From Paenibacillus sonchi (GTDB taxonomy: Bacteria; Bacillota; Bacilli; Paenibacillales; Paenibacillaceae), in assembly GCF_016772475.1 (NCBI RefSeq), contig NZ_CP068595.1:3658001-3722000 (forward strand): a DNA stretch of 64,000 bases. Direction: 5' to 3'. The notes beneath the pieces were generated by a model. That model was not told where the DNA came from. It did not search any database and worked only from the letters and a program-made list of their open reading frames with translations. Each line of letters starts with the position of its first letter. The first letter of the stretch is position 1. Shown in pieces: positions 28,439 through 39,660 of this stretch. The position numbers and the translations under genes were made by a program.

Positions 28439-29089
28439 ATGAAGGGGTACATTAATAAGGTAGATACCAAACGCTTGATCATTATGATTTTCGGAAATGT
28501 ATTTCTGGGCATGGGCATCAGTATTTTTAAGCTGTCCGGCATGGGGAATGATCCCTTCAGCGGCATGGTGATGGCACTTGCAGAGTGTATCGGTATGACA
28601 TATGCAAATTTTCTAATCTTACTGAACCTTGTCCTGTTTGTAATCGAATTTATCACAGGACGAAGGTTTATTGGAGCCGGGACTTTTGTAAATGCAATTT
28701 TGCTGGGATACATAGCTACTTTCTTTTATAATACCTGGCTAAATCTGTTGGGCGAACCTCAGCTGTTATGGCAGCGGGTGATCATCGTGGCGATTGGCGT
28801 GGTGGTATGCAGTTTTGGGGTATCCATGTATCAGACATCAGATGTGGGAGTAGCTCCCTACGACAGCCTGTCCCTGATTATGAGGGATAACCTTCCGGCA
28901 ATCTCTTATTTTTGGCACCGGATGTTTACGGATGCGCTTTGTGCTTTGATTTGCTTCCTGGCAGGAGGCATCATCGGTTTGGGAACACTGGTGTCCGTAT
29001 TCGGTCTGGGACCCATCATTCATTTTTTTGATGTGAATTTTACGAAGAAGCTTCTGGCAAAAGAGGGTCATGGCACAAATCCGTTATAA
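28439..29089 (+). CDS. YczE/YitT-like integral membrane protein
   Basis: 216 residues with five or six hydrophobic helices. The pattern GNVFLGMGISIFKLSGMGNDPFSG, here split between helices 1 and 2, is typical of the YczE family, as is GVAPYDSLSLIM. The biochemical role of the family is unknown. ATG 28439 is preferred to ATG 28430 because TAGGATGG gives better spacing. It converges on the AraC gene and overlaps its end by 22 bases. Confidence 0.75.
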   Translation: MKGYINKVDTKRLIIMIFGNVFLGMGISIFKLSGMGNDPFSGMVMALAECIGMTYANFLILLNLVLFVIEFITGRRFIGAGTFVNAILLGYIATFFYNTWLNLLGEPQLLWQRVIIVAIGVVVCSFGVSMYQTSDVGVAPYDSLSLIMRDNLPAISYFWHRMFTDALCALICFLAGGIIGLGTLVSVFGLGPIIHFFDVNFTKKLLAKEGHGTNPL

Positions 29090-29964
29090 AATAGATGCTC
29101 CTCTTCAATTTGCTGAATGGAATTTTTAGAGTCGTTCTGGATTTGGGCCTGGATCTCCGCCCGGTAATGTTTAGGGGCGGAGCCCTTTACTTTTTTGAAC
29201 ATTTTGGAGAAAAGTAAAGCATCGTTATAGCCTACAGACCGGGAAATATCAGCGATCGAAAGCTCCGCATTCCCCATCATTTCACATGCTTTATTGATTC
29301 TATAACGAATCAGATAATCCTGAATGCTGATCTGCATCCGCTGTTTGAATAAGGAGCATAAATAGCTTCGATTAAGTCCGATAAACTGGGCAATGTCCTC
29401 AATGGTAATTTTCTGAGGATAGTTCATTTCGATAAAATCCTTTACCTCTTCAACATAAATCTCCGTCCGGGTTCCTTTGAGTTCAGGAGATGCCACCGGA
29501 CCGAACTCCACGAGCAGCGATAATAATAAATACAGCAACCCCGTAAGTCTGGTTTCCCGGGCTTTATGGAATCCTCTCGATTCGTTCATCAACTGCAAGT
29601 ACTGGTAAATCATATCGTCCCTGTCATAAAGGAAGATTGGGGAAGATTTGGTTAGACCCGCTTGCTTGAGAAGCAGCTCCGCCGATGTCCCGTTAAAACC
29701 AACCCAGCAGTAAGACCAGGGATTCGCTGTATCCGCCTGATAATAAGTAACCACACCGGGGAAAATTAAGAACCCTTGCCCCTTCCGCAACCGGTACCGG
29801 CTTCCACCGACTTCAAAAACTCCCTCTCCGCTCAAAACATAATGGAGCAAATAATGATTTCTCACAGCCGGCCCAAAAAAATGACCCGGTATACATTCCT
29901 CGATGCCGAATTGAGTGAGATGCAATTCGGCGTGCTGTTTACTGCGCGGTAAATATTCAATCAC
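29068..29964 (-). CDS. AraC-family regulator with N-terminal cupin
   Basis: 298 residues. Residues 15-150 form the cupin sugar-sensing domain (HYLLHYVLSGEGVFEVGG, FLIFPGVVTYYQAD). Residues 185-290 carry two helix-turn-helix motifs (IEDIAQFIGLNRSYLCSLF and ADISRSVGYNDALLFSKMF). It starts at GTG 29964, eight bases after AAGGAG. It is divergent from the GH36 alpha-galactosidase and has a 20-bp palindrome between them, so it probably activates that gene in response to galactosides such as melibiose or raffinose (MsmR/RafR-like role). Confidence 0.88.
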   Translation of the reverse strand: MIEYLPRSKQHAELHLTQFGIEECIPGHFFGPAVRNHYLLHYVLSGEGVFEVGGSRYRLRKGQGFLIFPGVVTYYQADTANPWSYCWVGFNGTSAELLLKQAGLTKSSPIFLYDRDDMIYQYLQLMNESRGFHKARETRLTGLLYLLLSLLVEFGPVASPELKGTRTEIYVEEVKDFIEMNYPQKITIEDIAQFIGLNRSYLCSLFKQRMQISIQDYLIRYRINKACEMMGNAELSIADISRSVGYNDALLFSKMFKKVKGSAPKHYRAEIQAQIQNDSKNSIQQIEEEHLFYNGFVP

Positions 29965-30011
29965 AACAAGTCTCCTTCATGTAAATTATCCAGCATTATA
30001 ACATATTTAGT

Positions 30012-30031
30012 GAGTACAGTGCCATGTACTC
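30012..30031. promoter_or_regulatory. Inverted repeat between the AraC and GH36 genes
   Basis: GAGTACA (30012-30018) and TGTACTC (30025-30031) are perfect inverted arms with a six-base centre. The position in the divergent intergenic region suits the AraC-type regulator. Confidence 0.45.
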
Positions 30032-30169
30032 TACAACTTAATTTATATATTATTTCTATAGAACTGACTGCTATATTACATGGACTTATCAAGTATTAAA
30101 CCATGTCTTTTTTTGGATGGAACACAGCGATTTCCGAACAGGATGGACCAGAAGGAAGGGGAATTTACA

Positions 30170-32352
30170 TTGGGCATAATCGTACAAGAGCAGGCTGGAC
30201 TGTTTCATCTGCAGTCATCCGGCATGAGCTATATTATTCAGATCGTAGACGGGTACCCTGTACATGTCTATTGGGGGAGCAGGCTGAAACACCGGGAACC
30301 CATGTCCGGCCTGCTGATTCACACCCCGAAACAAGCCGGATTAGACCGGCTGCCGCAGGAATACCCGCAATACGGAAGCGGAGACTTCCGGAATCCGGCG
30401 TACCAGGTTGAACTGGAGGACGGAACACGGATCACTGAGCTACAATACGAAGGTTACCGGCTTATGAAGGGGAAACCATCCTTACCCGGGCTTCCGGCCG
30501 TGTATACCGAGGATGCAGCCGAAGCAGATACGTTGGAATTGGCATTAACGGACGCCTATTCAGGTCTTACCGTTGTGCTGAGTTACAGCATCTTTGCGGA
30601 TCAAAACGTCATGGTTCGCTCGGCCCGGCTGGGCAATCAGGGAGAGAAGAAGTTACGGCTTCGCCGTGCCTTGAGCGCCAGTGTTGATTTTCCGGGCACA
30701 CGCGGTTTTGAGATCACATACCTCTCAGGTGCCTGGGCCCGGGAAGGTAATATTACCCGCAAACCGCTTCATCAAGGGGAGGTCCGAATCGATAGTAAAA
30801 GGGGCATGAGCAGCCACCAGTTCAATCCTTTTGCGGCATTGGTCACTCCGCAGACGACCGAAAGTCAAGGGGAAGCTTTTGGCTTCAGCCTTGTCTACAG
30901 CGGCGGCTTCGAAGCGGCAGCGGAAGTGGATTCGTTCGGCTCAACGCGGCTCAGCATCGGTATTAATTCCTTTGACTTTGCGTGGTTGTTGAATCCGGGG
31001 GAGAGTTTCCAGACACCGGAAACCGTGATGGTTTACTCTGGACAAGGACTGGGAGACATGTCACGGACGTATCACCGTTTGTACCGGACCAGGCTTTGCC
31101 GGGGAAATATAGGGACGAAGAACGTCCGATCCTGGTCAATAACTGGGAAGCTACCTATTTTGACTTCAATGCAGATAAGCTGGCAGCGATAGCAGAAGAG
31201 GGAGCCAAACTGGGTATCGAGCTTTTTGTGTTGGATGACGGCTGGTTCGGGAAACGGGATGCTGACAATTCGTCCCTCGGCGATTGGGTTGAGGATCGCC
31301 GGAAGCTTCCCGGCGGGCTTGCGGATGTTGCGGAACGGATCAACCGTCTGGGCCTTAAATTCGGGCTCTGGGTTGAGCCCGAGATGATCTCGCCGGACAG
31401 CGAGCTGTACCGGAAGCACCCGGACTGGTGCCTTCATGTTCCGGAGCGGAGACGCACCGAAGCCAGATGGCAGCTGGTGCTGGACTATACCCGCCAAGAA
31501 GTGCGCGATTTTATCTATAATTCGCTTTCAGCTATTTTTTCCAGTGTGCCTGTCGCTTATGTGAAATGGGATATGAACCGCTGCCTGACGGAAATAGGCT
31601 CGGCTGACCTGCCGCCGGAACGCCAATCGGAGACCGCCCATCGGTATGTTCTTGGATTATACGAGCTGTTAGAGCGTATCACCTCCGCATTTCCGCATAT
31701 TCTGTTCGAAAGCTGCTCCAGCGGAGGGGGCCGGTTTGATCCCGGTATGTTATACTACATGCCGCAAACCTGGACCAGTGATAATACCGATGCCGTGGAA
31801 CGGCTGAAGATTCAATACGGAACCAGTCTTGTTTATCCCGTAAGCGCAATCGGAGCGCATGTATCGGCTGTGCCGAACCATCAAGTTGGAAGAATAACCC
31901 CGCTTGATTTTCGGGGCGATGTCGCGATGTCCGGAAACTTCGGTTATGAGCTTGATCTGACGAAATTCACTGAAGAGGACAAAGAGACGGTCAAACGCCA
32001 GATCATAACCTACAAGGAGATCCGCGGATTAGTACAGAGAGGGGATTTGTACCGTTTGAAGAGCCCATTCGAAGGCAACGAGTCGGCTTGGATGTTCGTT
32101 TCCGAAGACAAGGAGGAAGCGCTTGTCTACCATTTCCAAGTGATGGCCGTGCCCAATGCGCCCCAGAGATTTTTGCGTCTGGCCGGACTTCATCCGGAAC
32201 TCGAATACGAGATCCATTCGGGATACAGCGGAGAGCAGTTTATCTGTGGAGGAGACAGGCTGATGCAGTTGGGGCTGCCTCTTGTCTATGAACAAAAAGA
32301 TTATGAAAGCGGATGGTTCAGGGTTCGGGCCATCAAGCCCGCCAGTGCTTGA
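30170..32352 (+). CDS. GH36 alpha-galactosidase (frameshifted near 31101)
   Basis: About 728 residues when rebuilt. The N-terminal beta-supersandwich (FHLQSSGMSYIIQIV, VYWGSRL) leads to a TIM barrel with the nucleophile Asp in YVKWDMNR and the acid/base Asp in WTSDNTDAVERL; SCSSGGGRFD is also typical. Start: TTG 30170 follows AGGAAGGGG and fits the family N-terminus; ATG 30080 is in frame but lacks a ribosome site. The first frame fails at GGGGAAA (31101-31107); one more base restores RGKYRDEERPILVNNWEATYF. Cytoplasmic; it should cut alpha-1,6-galactose from imported galactosides. The GH26 mannanase downstream suggests galactomannan pieces. Confidence 0.87.
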
Positions 32353-32400
32353 GGTAAGGATCTGTCAACGCCTGAAAGAGGAAAATATCTTCAACAAATC

Positions 32401-32432
32401 AATGCCCCTTTCTGAGGAAAAGGGGCATTTTG
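32401..32432 (+). terminator. Terminator between GH36 and the sensor kinase
   Basis: ATGCCCCTTT (32402-32411) pairs with AAAGGGGCAT (32419-32428), followed by TTT. Confidence 0.7.
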
Positions 32433-32467
32433 CGCGCAGCGGCCAACCAGGCCCGGGAGGATGATCC

Positions 32468-34251
32468 ATGTTTTTGGTCCGAATTATGAATGACATGAAA
32501 ATGAAAAAGAAACTGGCGGTTACCTTCATTTCAGCAGCTGTATTGCCTTTGTTGTTATCCGGCTTGTTTCTGACCGGGAAGCTTCGGGAGATTGTCGTTA
32601 ATGACGCTTTTATACAGTTATCTAACAATGTCGAGCGCGTACAGAAGCGCACGGAAGAACTGATTAAGGTACCGCTGAATATTTCCTACCGGCTAACCAT
32701 TGATAACCGGATGAAGAAGGTGGCCGCCCAAAAATACGAAAGTTATACCGAAGTCATCCAGGCATACCGGGAGTATACGGATATCCGCGACTACATCCAA
32801 CTGTACAAGGAGATATCCAGCATTCGCGTATATGTCGTTAATCCAGGGGCACTTAACAACTGGGAATTTATCCAGCCGGACAATACCATTATGGCCGAGG
32901 ATTGGTATAAGGAGGCCATAGAGCAGAAAGGGCTTGCCGGATGGAATCTGATCAAGGATGAACGTAACGGTTCCGAGCAGCTGAGTCTGGTACGTTCATT
33001 TCCAGTGGACTCACTGGGGAGAAAGGAGTTCTGGCCATCAATGTGGATAAACAGCAACTAAGATCGATATTGGACCAGGAGCCGTTCACTACGCTGATCG
33101 TGGATGACCGGAACCGGGTGGTCGGGTCCAATGAAGCGGAGTTTTTCGGAAAGAATCTATCCGAAATTGATGGAGATGAAAAGATACTTTCCCGCCAGGA
33201 AGGAAGCTATGACACGGTCGTGGGCGGAAAAGCGTCCAAAGTGGTTATGGTCAATCTGAATCCGGAAAACAGCTGGAACGGGCTTCGGATCATTTCTATT
33301 TTTTCCGTTTCCGAGATTACCCGGGACGCCAATCAAGTCATCCGGCTCGGCGCTGTCGTCATAACGGTCAGCCTGATGTTTGCAGTTTTGCTTATCTATG
33401 CTTCCGCCTCGCTGTTGTCCGGCAGGCTGCTCCGGTTGAGCAAGCATATGTCCAAAGCGGGAGCGGGCTCTTGGGAAACGTATATCCATATCGACAGTAA
33501 AGATGAGATTGGTCTGCTCTCTAAGCAATTTAATGCTCTCATCCGAAGCGTGCATGACCTTGTCCAAGAAGTTCAAGAAACCAATCACCAGAAAAATCTT
33601 GTGGAGCAAAGGCAAAGCGAAATGAAGTTCAAAATGCTGGCAAGCCAGATTCATCCGCATTTTCTCTTCAACTCACTGGAATCCATCCGCATGGAGGCTC
33701 ATATTCGCAGGCAGGACGAAATCGCGGAGGCCGTATGGCTTCTGAGTACGTTATTGCGGAGCAGTCTGGAGGCTGGAAACGGCAATATTCCCCTTCGCGA
33801 AGAACTTGGGCGTGTACGCTGTTACCTTGAAATGCAAAAGTTCCGGTATGAAGACCGTTTGGAATATCATTTGACGGTTGATCCGGATTTGGAGGCAATG
33901 CCGGTCCCTCCGTTGATCATTCAACCATTAGTGGAAAACTCAGTTCTTCATGGCCTGGATAACCGTGAAGAAGGAGCTGTCATTACAGTTGAGGTGAAGA
34001 AGATGCCGAAGGGAGCCCGGGTGAAAGTATGCGATAATGGTGCAGGCTTCACCGCAGAACGTCTTGCCGAAATTCAGGCAGAGCTTGCCGAATCCGTACA
34101 TGAACAGGAGAGCAAGCGGATCGGTATGCGAAATGTAAACGACCGCCTCGTCCTGCTGTACGGGGAATCCAGTGCCTTAAGTATCGAAAGCGGGATCGGG
34201 ACAGGCACGGCGATCACGTTTTTTATTCCTGGAGGTGCACCGAATGATTAA
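32468..34251 (+). CDS. YesM-type sensor histidine kinase (frameshifted near 33025)
   Basis: About 594 residues when rebuilt. A membrane helix near 15-35 (AAVLPLLLSGLFL), an extracellular sensor to about 285, a second helix (AVVITVSLMFAVLLIYASA), HAMP linker, the phosphoacceptor His in QIHPHFLFNSLESIR, and an ATPase domain (NSVLHGL, CDNGAGF, GIGTGTAI). GGGAGG precedes ATG 32468. The frame breaks at GG 33025-33026: a third G restores GRKGVLAINVDKQQL. It overlaps the downstream regulator by 8 bases. It senses sugars outside the cell, often with the binding protein, and phosphorylates the next gene product. Confidence 0.88.
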
Positions 34252-35794
34252 GGTTGTTATTGTCGACGACGAACCGAAGCTTAGACAGGGACTTCAAACT
34301 CTGATACCGTGGGAAAACCTCGGTTTCACAGTTACTGCTGCGGCAGGCAACGGCAGAGATGCTTTGAAGATCGTCGAGGAAGAAGTCCCCGATCTTGTAA
34401 TCGCTGATATCCGCATGCCTGTAATGGACGGCTTACAATTCATTCAGCGCTTACGATCGGCCGGTCATCAGATGCATTGTATTATTCTCAGCGGATATGC
34501 CGACTTCGAGTATGCCAAACAAGCGATTACATATGGAGTAGCGGGCTATCTTGTTAAACCGGTAAACATCGCAGAAATGTCGGCTACTCTAAAGCTGGTG
34601 CGCGAGCAGATCGAGGAGGAGCGTCTGCGGAGGGAATGGTACAGAACGGAGGTTACCAACCGGGAGCTGTATCTGCGCCGCCTGCTTGCTCCTCAGGAGA
34701 AGACGGAAGATCCGGCCAAGCTGAGAAGCAGGATCAGGGAAATGGATTTGTTGTGGAGCCATTACGAAATCGTCGTTATTTCACTGCGTGTTCCCGAAGC
34801 GGACCGTTTGGAACACTTACATCAGCTGTACGCAGGACTGAAGAACGGGATCGAGGGGCGGAATATGGGGCTCGTAACCGTAATCTCCCCTTATGTCATT
34901 CTCCTGCTCAACTCGCCTCTGCACGGAAGGCAGCGGCGCGATCATCTGTACGGCGAGATCCGGAGCATCGCAGGGGATACCCGGTTCATTGCTGCAACCG
35001 GGGGAACTGTTAGTGAGCCGGAGCTTATTTACAGCGCTTATTTGAAAGCACAGGAAGCGGTAAAACAAGTCTTTTTCAGCGCTAAGGATCGTCTTTTGGA
35101 GCCGGAACGCACTCTTTTTGCTGCACCGGAGTTTCCTTGCGAGGCCGGTGACAAGGATGAAAAGATGATGGAGGATTTAATATTCCGCTTGTATTACAGC
35201 TTGGATGCAGGTAATAAGACCATGGTGCTTCCGTTGCTGAATGAGGCTGCCGCCTTATTTATCCAACAGGGGCAGGAGGAGGACTCTGTCAAACAATCTT
35301 TCTTTTTTCTGTCCAACAGGCTCATTCATAAGCTCACCGCCGCCTCCCGTATCGAACTGAAAGAAACGCAGAACATTTCACGTTTTTTAAACGGGATTTA
35401 TCAGCAGGATTATCTATCGGATCTTTTGGAAGAGACACACCGTTTTCTGTTGGAATTTGCGGAGGACGCCGGGCCAAAGGGCAAGGAGCAGGAAATCAAG
35501 AAAATGATCGGTTTTATTCATAGACATTATGCAGAAGACTTAAAGCTTTCGACGCTGGCCGGTCTCCTGAACTACAGCACCCCCTATCTAGGACAATTGT
35601 TCAGGAACAAGACCGGAGAGTACTTTAACACTTATCTGGACAAGGTACGTATCCAAAAAGCCAAAGAGCTGCTGGCTCAAGGAATGAAAGTGTACGAAGC
35701 GGCCGAGCTAGTCGGTTACACGAGCGTAAATTACTTCTTCAGCAAATTTAAAAAGTATGAAGGCCGTTCGCCGTCCGATTATAAAAATCCATAA
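34244..35794 (+). CDS. YesN-type response regulator of the mannan locus
   Basis: 516 residues. Receiver domain at the N-terminus with VDDE and phosphoacceptor Asp55 in IADIRMPVMDG. The central region is unassigned. The last 100 residues are AraC-type (STLAGLLNYSTPYLGQLF, then LVGYTSVNYFFSKFKKYEG). ATG 34244 has GGAGGTG 9 bases upstream, within the end of the kinase gene. It should activate the following importer and GH26 genes, which start 86 bases downstream. Confidence 0.92.
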   Translation: MIKVVIVDDEPKLRQGLQTLIPWENLGFTVTAAAGNGRDALKIVEEEVPDLVIADIRMPVMDGLQFIQRLRSAGHQMHCIILSGYADFEYAKQAITYGVAGYLVKPVNIAEMSATLKLVREQIEEERLRREWYRTEVTNRELYLRRLLAPQEKTEDPAKLRSRIREMDLLWSHYEIVVISLRVPEADRLEHLHQLYAGLKNGIEGRNMGLVTVISPYVILLLNSPLHGRQRRDHLYGEIRSIAGDTRFIAATGGTVSEPELIYSAYLKAQEAVKQVFFSAKDRLLEPERTLFAAPEFPCEAGDKDEKMMEDLIFRLYYSLDAGNKTMVLPLLNEAAALFIQQGQEEDSVKQSFFFLSNRLIHKLTAASRIELKETQNISRFLNGIYQQDYLSDLLEETHRFLLEFAEDAGPKGKEQEIKKMIGFIHRHYAEDLKLSTLAGLLNYSTPYLGQLFRNKTGEYFNTYLDKVRIQKAKELLAQGMKVYEAAELVGYTSVNYFFSKFKKYEGRSPSDYKNP

Positions 35795-35879
35795 TTATTA
35801 GATGATTTTTCCCGAAATCCTTGGTATGGGTTCCGCCTCTCCTCTGATTTATGATGGTAAGCAGGAGAGGGGAGGAAAT

Positions 35880-36836
35880 ATGAAAACGATAACAGCAAGT
35901 GCGGAAAACGCATACAAAAAAAGAAAAAAGAGTGCCTGGAAGGAGTTAAAAAATCAGAAATATCTTTACTACATGTCTATACCGTTCGTTCTTTGGGTCT
36001 TTGTCTTCCAGTACCTGCCTTTGTGGGGCTGGACAATGGCCTTCCAGAAATATAAGCCCGGCGTCGGTTTTTTTGAACAGAAATGGGTAGGCTTTGAGCA
36101 CTTTCGCACCCTGTTCGGGGATGAACACTTCTACCAGGTGCTGCGAAATACGCTGGCTATGAGTTTTATGGGCCTGATCGCCGGTTTTATCGTACCGGTC
36201 GTCTTTGCGCTGCTCCTGAATGAGGTTCGCGTACAGGCCTTGAAACGGTTCGTCCAGACCGTATCTTATCTTCCGCACTTTGTATCCTGGGTGGTGGCCG
36301 CAGGGATTGTCACCAAAATGCTCTCGACGGATGGCGGAGTCGTGAATGATATACTCCTGGGCTTGAATCTCATCGATCAGCCGATTCAGTTTATGGCTCA
36401 AGGCCACTTGTTTTGGGGCATTGTAACCAGTGCGGATATTTGGAAGGAAACCGGATGGAACGCCATCATTTACCTTGCTGCTATATCCGGGATTGGTCCT
36501 GAATTGTATGAAGCTGCACGGGTGGACGGTGCGAGCAGATGGAGACAAATATGGCATATTACGTTGCCGGGTATCCGTCCGACCATGATTGTCCTGTTGA
36601 TTATGTCCATTGGTCATCTGCTGGGTACGGGCTTTGAGAAACAATTTCTGCTGGGGAATCACCTGGTCATCGATTACTCTGAAGTGCTTGACTTGTATGC
36701 GCTTAATTATGGTCTGGCTATGGGACGATACTCCTTCGGAACGGCAATCAACATCTTCAACTCGGTGATAAGCCTGGTGTTGTTGTTTGCGGCTAACGGG
36801 ATTTTTAAGCGCTTTACCAATGAAAGCATCATGTAA
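35880..36836 (+). CDS. LplB-type sugar ABC transporter permease 1 (mannan locus)
   Basis: 318 residues, six predicted helices. It has QYLPLWGWTMAFQKYKPG near the N-terminus and the EAA loop ELYEAARVDGASRWRQIWHI. ATG 35880 follows GGGGAGG; an ATG 78 bases upstream is less suited. It forms an importer with the next permease (14 bases away) and the lipoprotein. ATP hydrolysis must be supplied by an ATPase encoded elsewhere. Confidence 0.93.
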   Translation: MKTITASAENAYKKRKKSAWKELKNQKYLYYMSIPFVLWVFVFQYLPLWGWTMAFQKYKPGVGFFEQKWVGFEHFRTLFGDEHFYQVLRNTLAMSFMGLIAGFIVPVVFALLLNEVRVQALKRFVQTVSYLPHFVSWVVAAGIVTKMLSTDGGVVNDILLGLNLIDQPIQFMAQGHLFWGIVTSADIWKETGWNAIIYLAAISGIGPELYEAARVDGASRWRQIWHITLPGIRPTMIVLLIMSIGHLLGTGFEKQFLLGNHLVIDYSEVLDLYALNYGLAMGRYSFGTAINIFNSVISLVLLFAANGIFKRFTNESIM

Positions 36837-36850
36837 GGAGGAAGGGTGAC

Positions 36851-37789
36851 ATGGGGGTTGTTAAAAGCAATGTGCCGGTTGGCCGGGTAAAACAGAGCCT
36901 TCAGGCGAAAGCGCCGCAAGATCGAATCCTTGAAATCATCGTTTATTTTTCAATGACTGTCGTAACCGTTCTGACGATCTATCCGTTCCTAAACGTGCTG
37001 GCTATCTCCCTTAACGATTCAGTAGATACCGTCCGGGGAGGAATCACCGTCTGGCCAAGGCAATTTACGCTGGATAACTATAGTCTGATTTTCACCTATG
37101 GAAGCTTGATTACCGGGTTCAAAATTTCCCTTCTGCGGACCGTCATTGGTACCATAGCAGGCTTGATCAGCGGTTCTATGCTGGCTTACACGCTTGCGCG
37201 AAGTGATTTTCAGGCGAGAAGGTTTATTTCAATTTTTCTTGCTGTCACGATGTATGTCACCGGAGGCTTGATTCCGGGTTTTATCCTGATGAAGGATCTG
37301 CATTTAATTGATACGTTTGCTGTCTACATTTTACCGGGCCTTGTAAGTGCATTTAATGTCTTCGTAATACGTTCCTTTATAGACGGTCTGCCTTATGCCT
37401 TGCAAGAATCAGCCAAGCTGGATGGCGCCAACGATTTTACGATATACTGGCGCGTTATTCTTCCTCTTTGCAAACCCGCATTAGCCACCGTGGCGCTCTT
37501 CCTGGCGGTAGGCCAATGGAACTCCTGGTTCGATACTTACCTTTTTAACGGGTCGAACGAATCTTTGACAACGCTGCAATATGAATTAATGAAAATCCTG
37601 CAAAGCACGACAACAAGCGCAAGCAATTCCCAAGACGCCGCGAATATGGCGGAACGCATGTCACAAATTTCGCCGGAGTCGGTAAAAATGGCAATTACGA
37701 TCGTGGTCACCGTTCCGATTCTTATCGTTTATCCTTTTTTGCAAAAATACTTTGTCAAAGGGATGACGCTCGGCGCTGTGAAGAGCTAG
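36851..37789 (+). CDS. YtcP/AraQ-type sugar ABC transporter permease 2 (mannan locus)
   Basis: 312 residues, six predicted helices after a polar 35-residue start. The EAA loop reads ALQESAKLDGANDFTIYWRV and the end is YPFLQKYFVKGMTLGAVKS, both typical. AGGAGG lies just before ATG 36851. Partner of the LplB-type permease upstream. Confidence 0.93.
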   Translation: MGVVKSNVPVGRVKQSLQAKAPQDRILEIIVYFSMTVVTVLTIYPFLNVLAISLNDSVDTVRGGITVWPRQFTLDNYSLIFTYGSLITGFKISLLRTVIGTIAGLISGSMLAYTLARSDFQARRFISIFLAVTMYVTGGLIPGFILMKDLHLIDTFAVYILPGLVSAFNVFVIRSFIDGLPYALQESAKLDGANDFTIYWRVILPLCKPALATVALFLAVGQWNSWFDTYLFNGSNESLTTLQYELMKILQSTTTSASNSQDAANMAERMSQISPESVKMAITIVVTVPILIVYPFLQKYFVKGMTLGAVKS

Positions 37790-37874
37790 AGTGTCCCGGC
37801 CTATGGTGTGCCCAGGTGAACTGCCTGTCTCATACAAGCTATTATCTATTTCATTAATCTAGGGGGTTTAGTTC

Positions 37875-39581
37875 ATGAAGCCAGAAAAAAAAGGGTTGAT
37901 TGCTTCTTCCATAGTGGCACTGACTTTAGTGTCGACACTCGCGGGGTGCAGCGGTAATGACGGCGCTACTGCCGGTGAAGGAAACAACTCGGGAGGTTCT
38001 TCGGCCGGGACAGAGTTAAAACCGGTTACGCTTACTTATTTTTCGGAAGATTCCAGCACAAACTGGAACAACATGAAAGATGAAGTCGGAAAGATTATTA
38101 CGGAAAAAACCGGAGTGACTCTGGATGCTGAGTTTGCCGTCGGTGATCCGGTGCAAAAAATCTCCTTGATTGCAGCGACAGGCAACTATCCGGATTTGAT
38201 CGCCGCAAAGGCGGATGTCGGCAAGCTTGTCGACGCCGGTGCTATTCTCGACCTGACAGATTTGATTGAGAAGCACGCGCCTAACATCAAAAAAATGCTG
38301 GGGGACAAGATTGTCCGGACCAAGTATAGCCTGGAGGATCAAGCGATTTACTCCATTCCAACCTGGTCCGCCGTTGATGAGAAAAAATTCAAAGCCGACG
38401 GAGGATTTGAGCTTCAGCACCGTGTCGTCAAAGAGGCCGGTTATCCGGAAATACAGACGGTCAAGGATTTTGAAAAAGTCATTCAGGATTATATCACCAA
38501 GCACCCTACGGACGAAAACGGCAATAAGAATATCGGGCTTTCGCTGAATGGGGACGATTGGCATATGTACCAGGTCACCAACGCAGGATTCCAGACCACC
38601 GGAGGACCGGACGACGGCGAATATTACATTGATCAAGAAACGCATCAGGCGACTTATCATTTCCGCCGTCCGGAGGAAAAAGAATATTTCCGCTGGTTGA
38701 ATCACATGAACAACATCGGGCTGCTTGATCCGGAAAGCTTTGTGCAAAAGACCGACCAGTTCAAGGCTAAAGTGGCTTCAGGCCGGGTCCTCGGCTTGGC
38801 CGATCCGGAATGGGATTATGGCGATGCGCAGAATGCGCTAAAGGCTGCAGGAAAGCTCGATCAGACTTACGGTCATTATCCGGTTACTATGAGTAAAGAA
38901 TACAAGGATACCAGCTTCTGGCCGGCCGGCTTTGACGGAGGGTACGGAATCTCGATCTCCAGCAAGTGTAAGGACCCGGTACGTGCCATTCAATTCCTCG
39001 ACTTCCTTGCATCGGAAGAGGGCCAAATTCTGAACAACTGGGGAATTGAAGGAAAACACTATACGGTTGAAGGCGGCAAACGTGTGATTATACCAGCTGT
39101 ACAGGAACGTATGGATAATGACAACGCAGCTTTTCAAAAAGAAGCGGGTGTTGGACTTTACTGGAATATGATGGTCCACTATGGGGACGGGATTAAAGAT
39201 TCAACCGGGAACTATTTCACACGCAGCTATCCTGAGCAGTTGACGGCGAGCTACAGTGAACCGGAGAAAGAAACTCTGAAAGCTTACGGTGCGGAGCATT
39301 GGAAAGATCTCTTTCCTGCAGAAGAAGAATTTGGGCCAAGAGCTTACGGTGCAGCCTACACGATGTCACTCGCCAGTGACGATCCTGCTGTGATCCTGGG
39401 GGCCAAAATGAAGGACATTACCTGGAAGCGGATACCTGAAGCAGTGATGTCCAAACCGGAGGAATTTGATAAAATCTGGGCCGCCTATATGGCAGACCTG
39501 GATAAGGCCGGAGTTAAAGAAATGGAAGAAGCTTATACCAAGCATATCTTAAACCGTATCGAGCTGTGGTCCACGAAGTAG
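37875..39581 (+). CDS. Extracellular oligosaccharide-binding lipoprotein (mannan locus)
   Basis: 568 residues. Signal peptide with lipobox LAGC, lipidated Cys25, then a Gly/Ser-rich linker. The body has the family pattern of large YtcQ-like proteins (VTLTYFSEDSSTNWNNM at the start of lobe 1, LDFLASEEGQILNNWGIEG in lobe 2). AGGGGG precedes the start. Expected to bind manno- or galactomanno-oligosaccharides, by association with GH26 and GH36 genes. Confidence 0.92.
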   Translation: MKPEKKGLIASSIVALTLVSTLAGCSGNDGATAGEGNNSGGSSAGTELKPVTLTYFSEDSSTNWNNMKDEVGKIITEKTGVTLDAEFAVGDPVQKISLIAATGNYPDLIAAKADVGKLVDAGAILDLTDLIEKHAPNIKKMLGDKIVRTKYSLEDQAIYSIPTWSAVDEKKFKADGGFELQHRVVKEAGYPEIQTVKDFEKVIQDYITKHPTDENGNKNIGLSLNGDDWHMYQVTNAGFQTTGGPDDGEYYIDQETHQATYHFRRPEEKEYFRWLNHMNNIGLLDPESFVQKTDQFKAKVASGRVLGLADPEWDYGDAQNALKAAGKLDQTYGHYPVTMSKEYKDTSFWPAGFDGGYGISISSKCKDPVRAIQFLDFLASEEGQILNNWGIEGKHYTVEGGKRVIIPAVQERMDNDNAAFQKEAGVGLYWNMMVHYGDGIKDSTGNYFTRSYPEQLTASYSEPEKETLKAYGAEHWKDLFPAEEEFGPRAYGAAYTMSLASDDPAVILGAKMKDITWKRIPEAVMSKPEEFDKIWAAYMADLDKAGVKEMEEAYTKHILNRIELWSTK

Positions 39582-39660
39582 GATGTTTGATCCATCGGGC
39601 TCGTTTCCAACGTTATTCAGAACGGAAATGAGCCCATTTCTAATGATCGGAGTCTTGGAA

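Noticed and set aside
33043..34251. Separate cytoplasmic kinase gene starting at GTG 33043
   Set aside because: The upstream frame encodes the matching N-terminal helix and sensor domain; one missing G explains the split.
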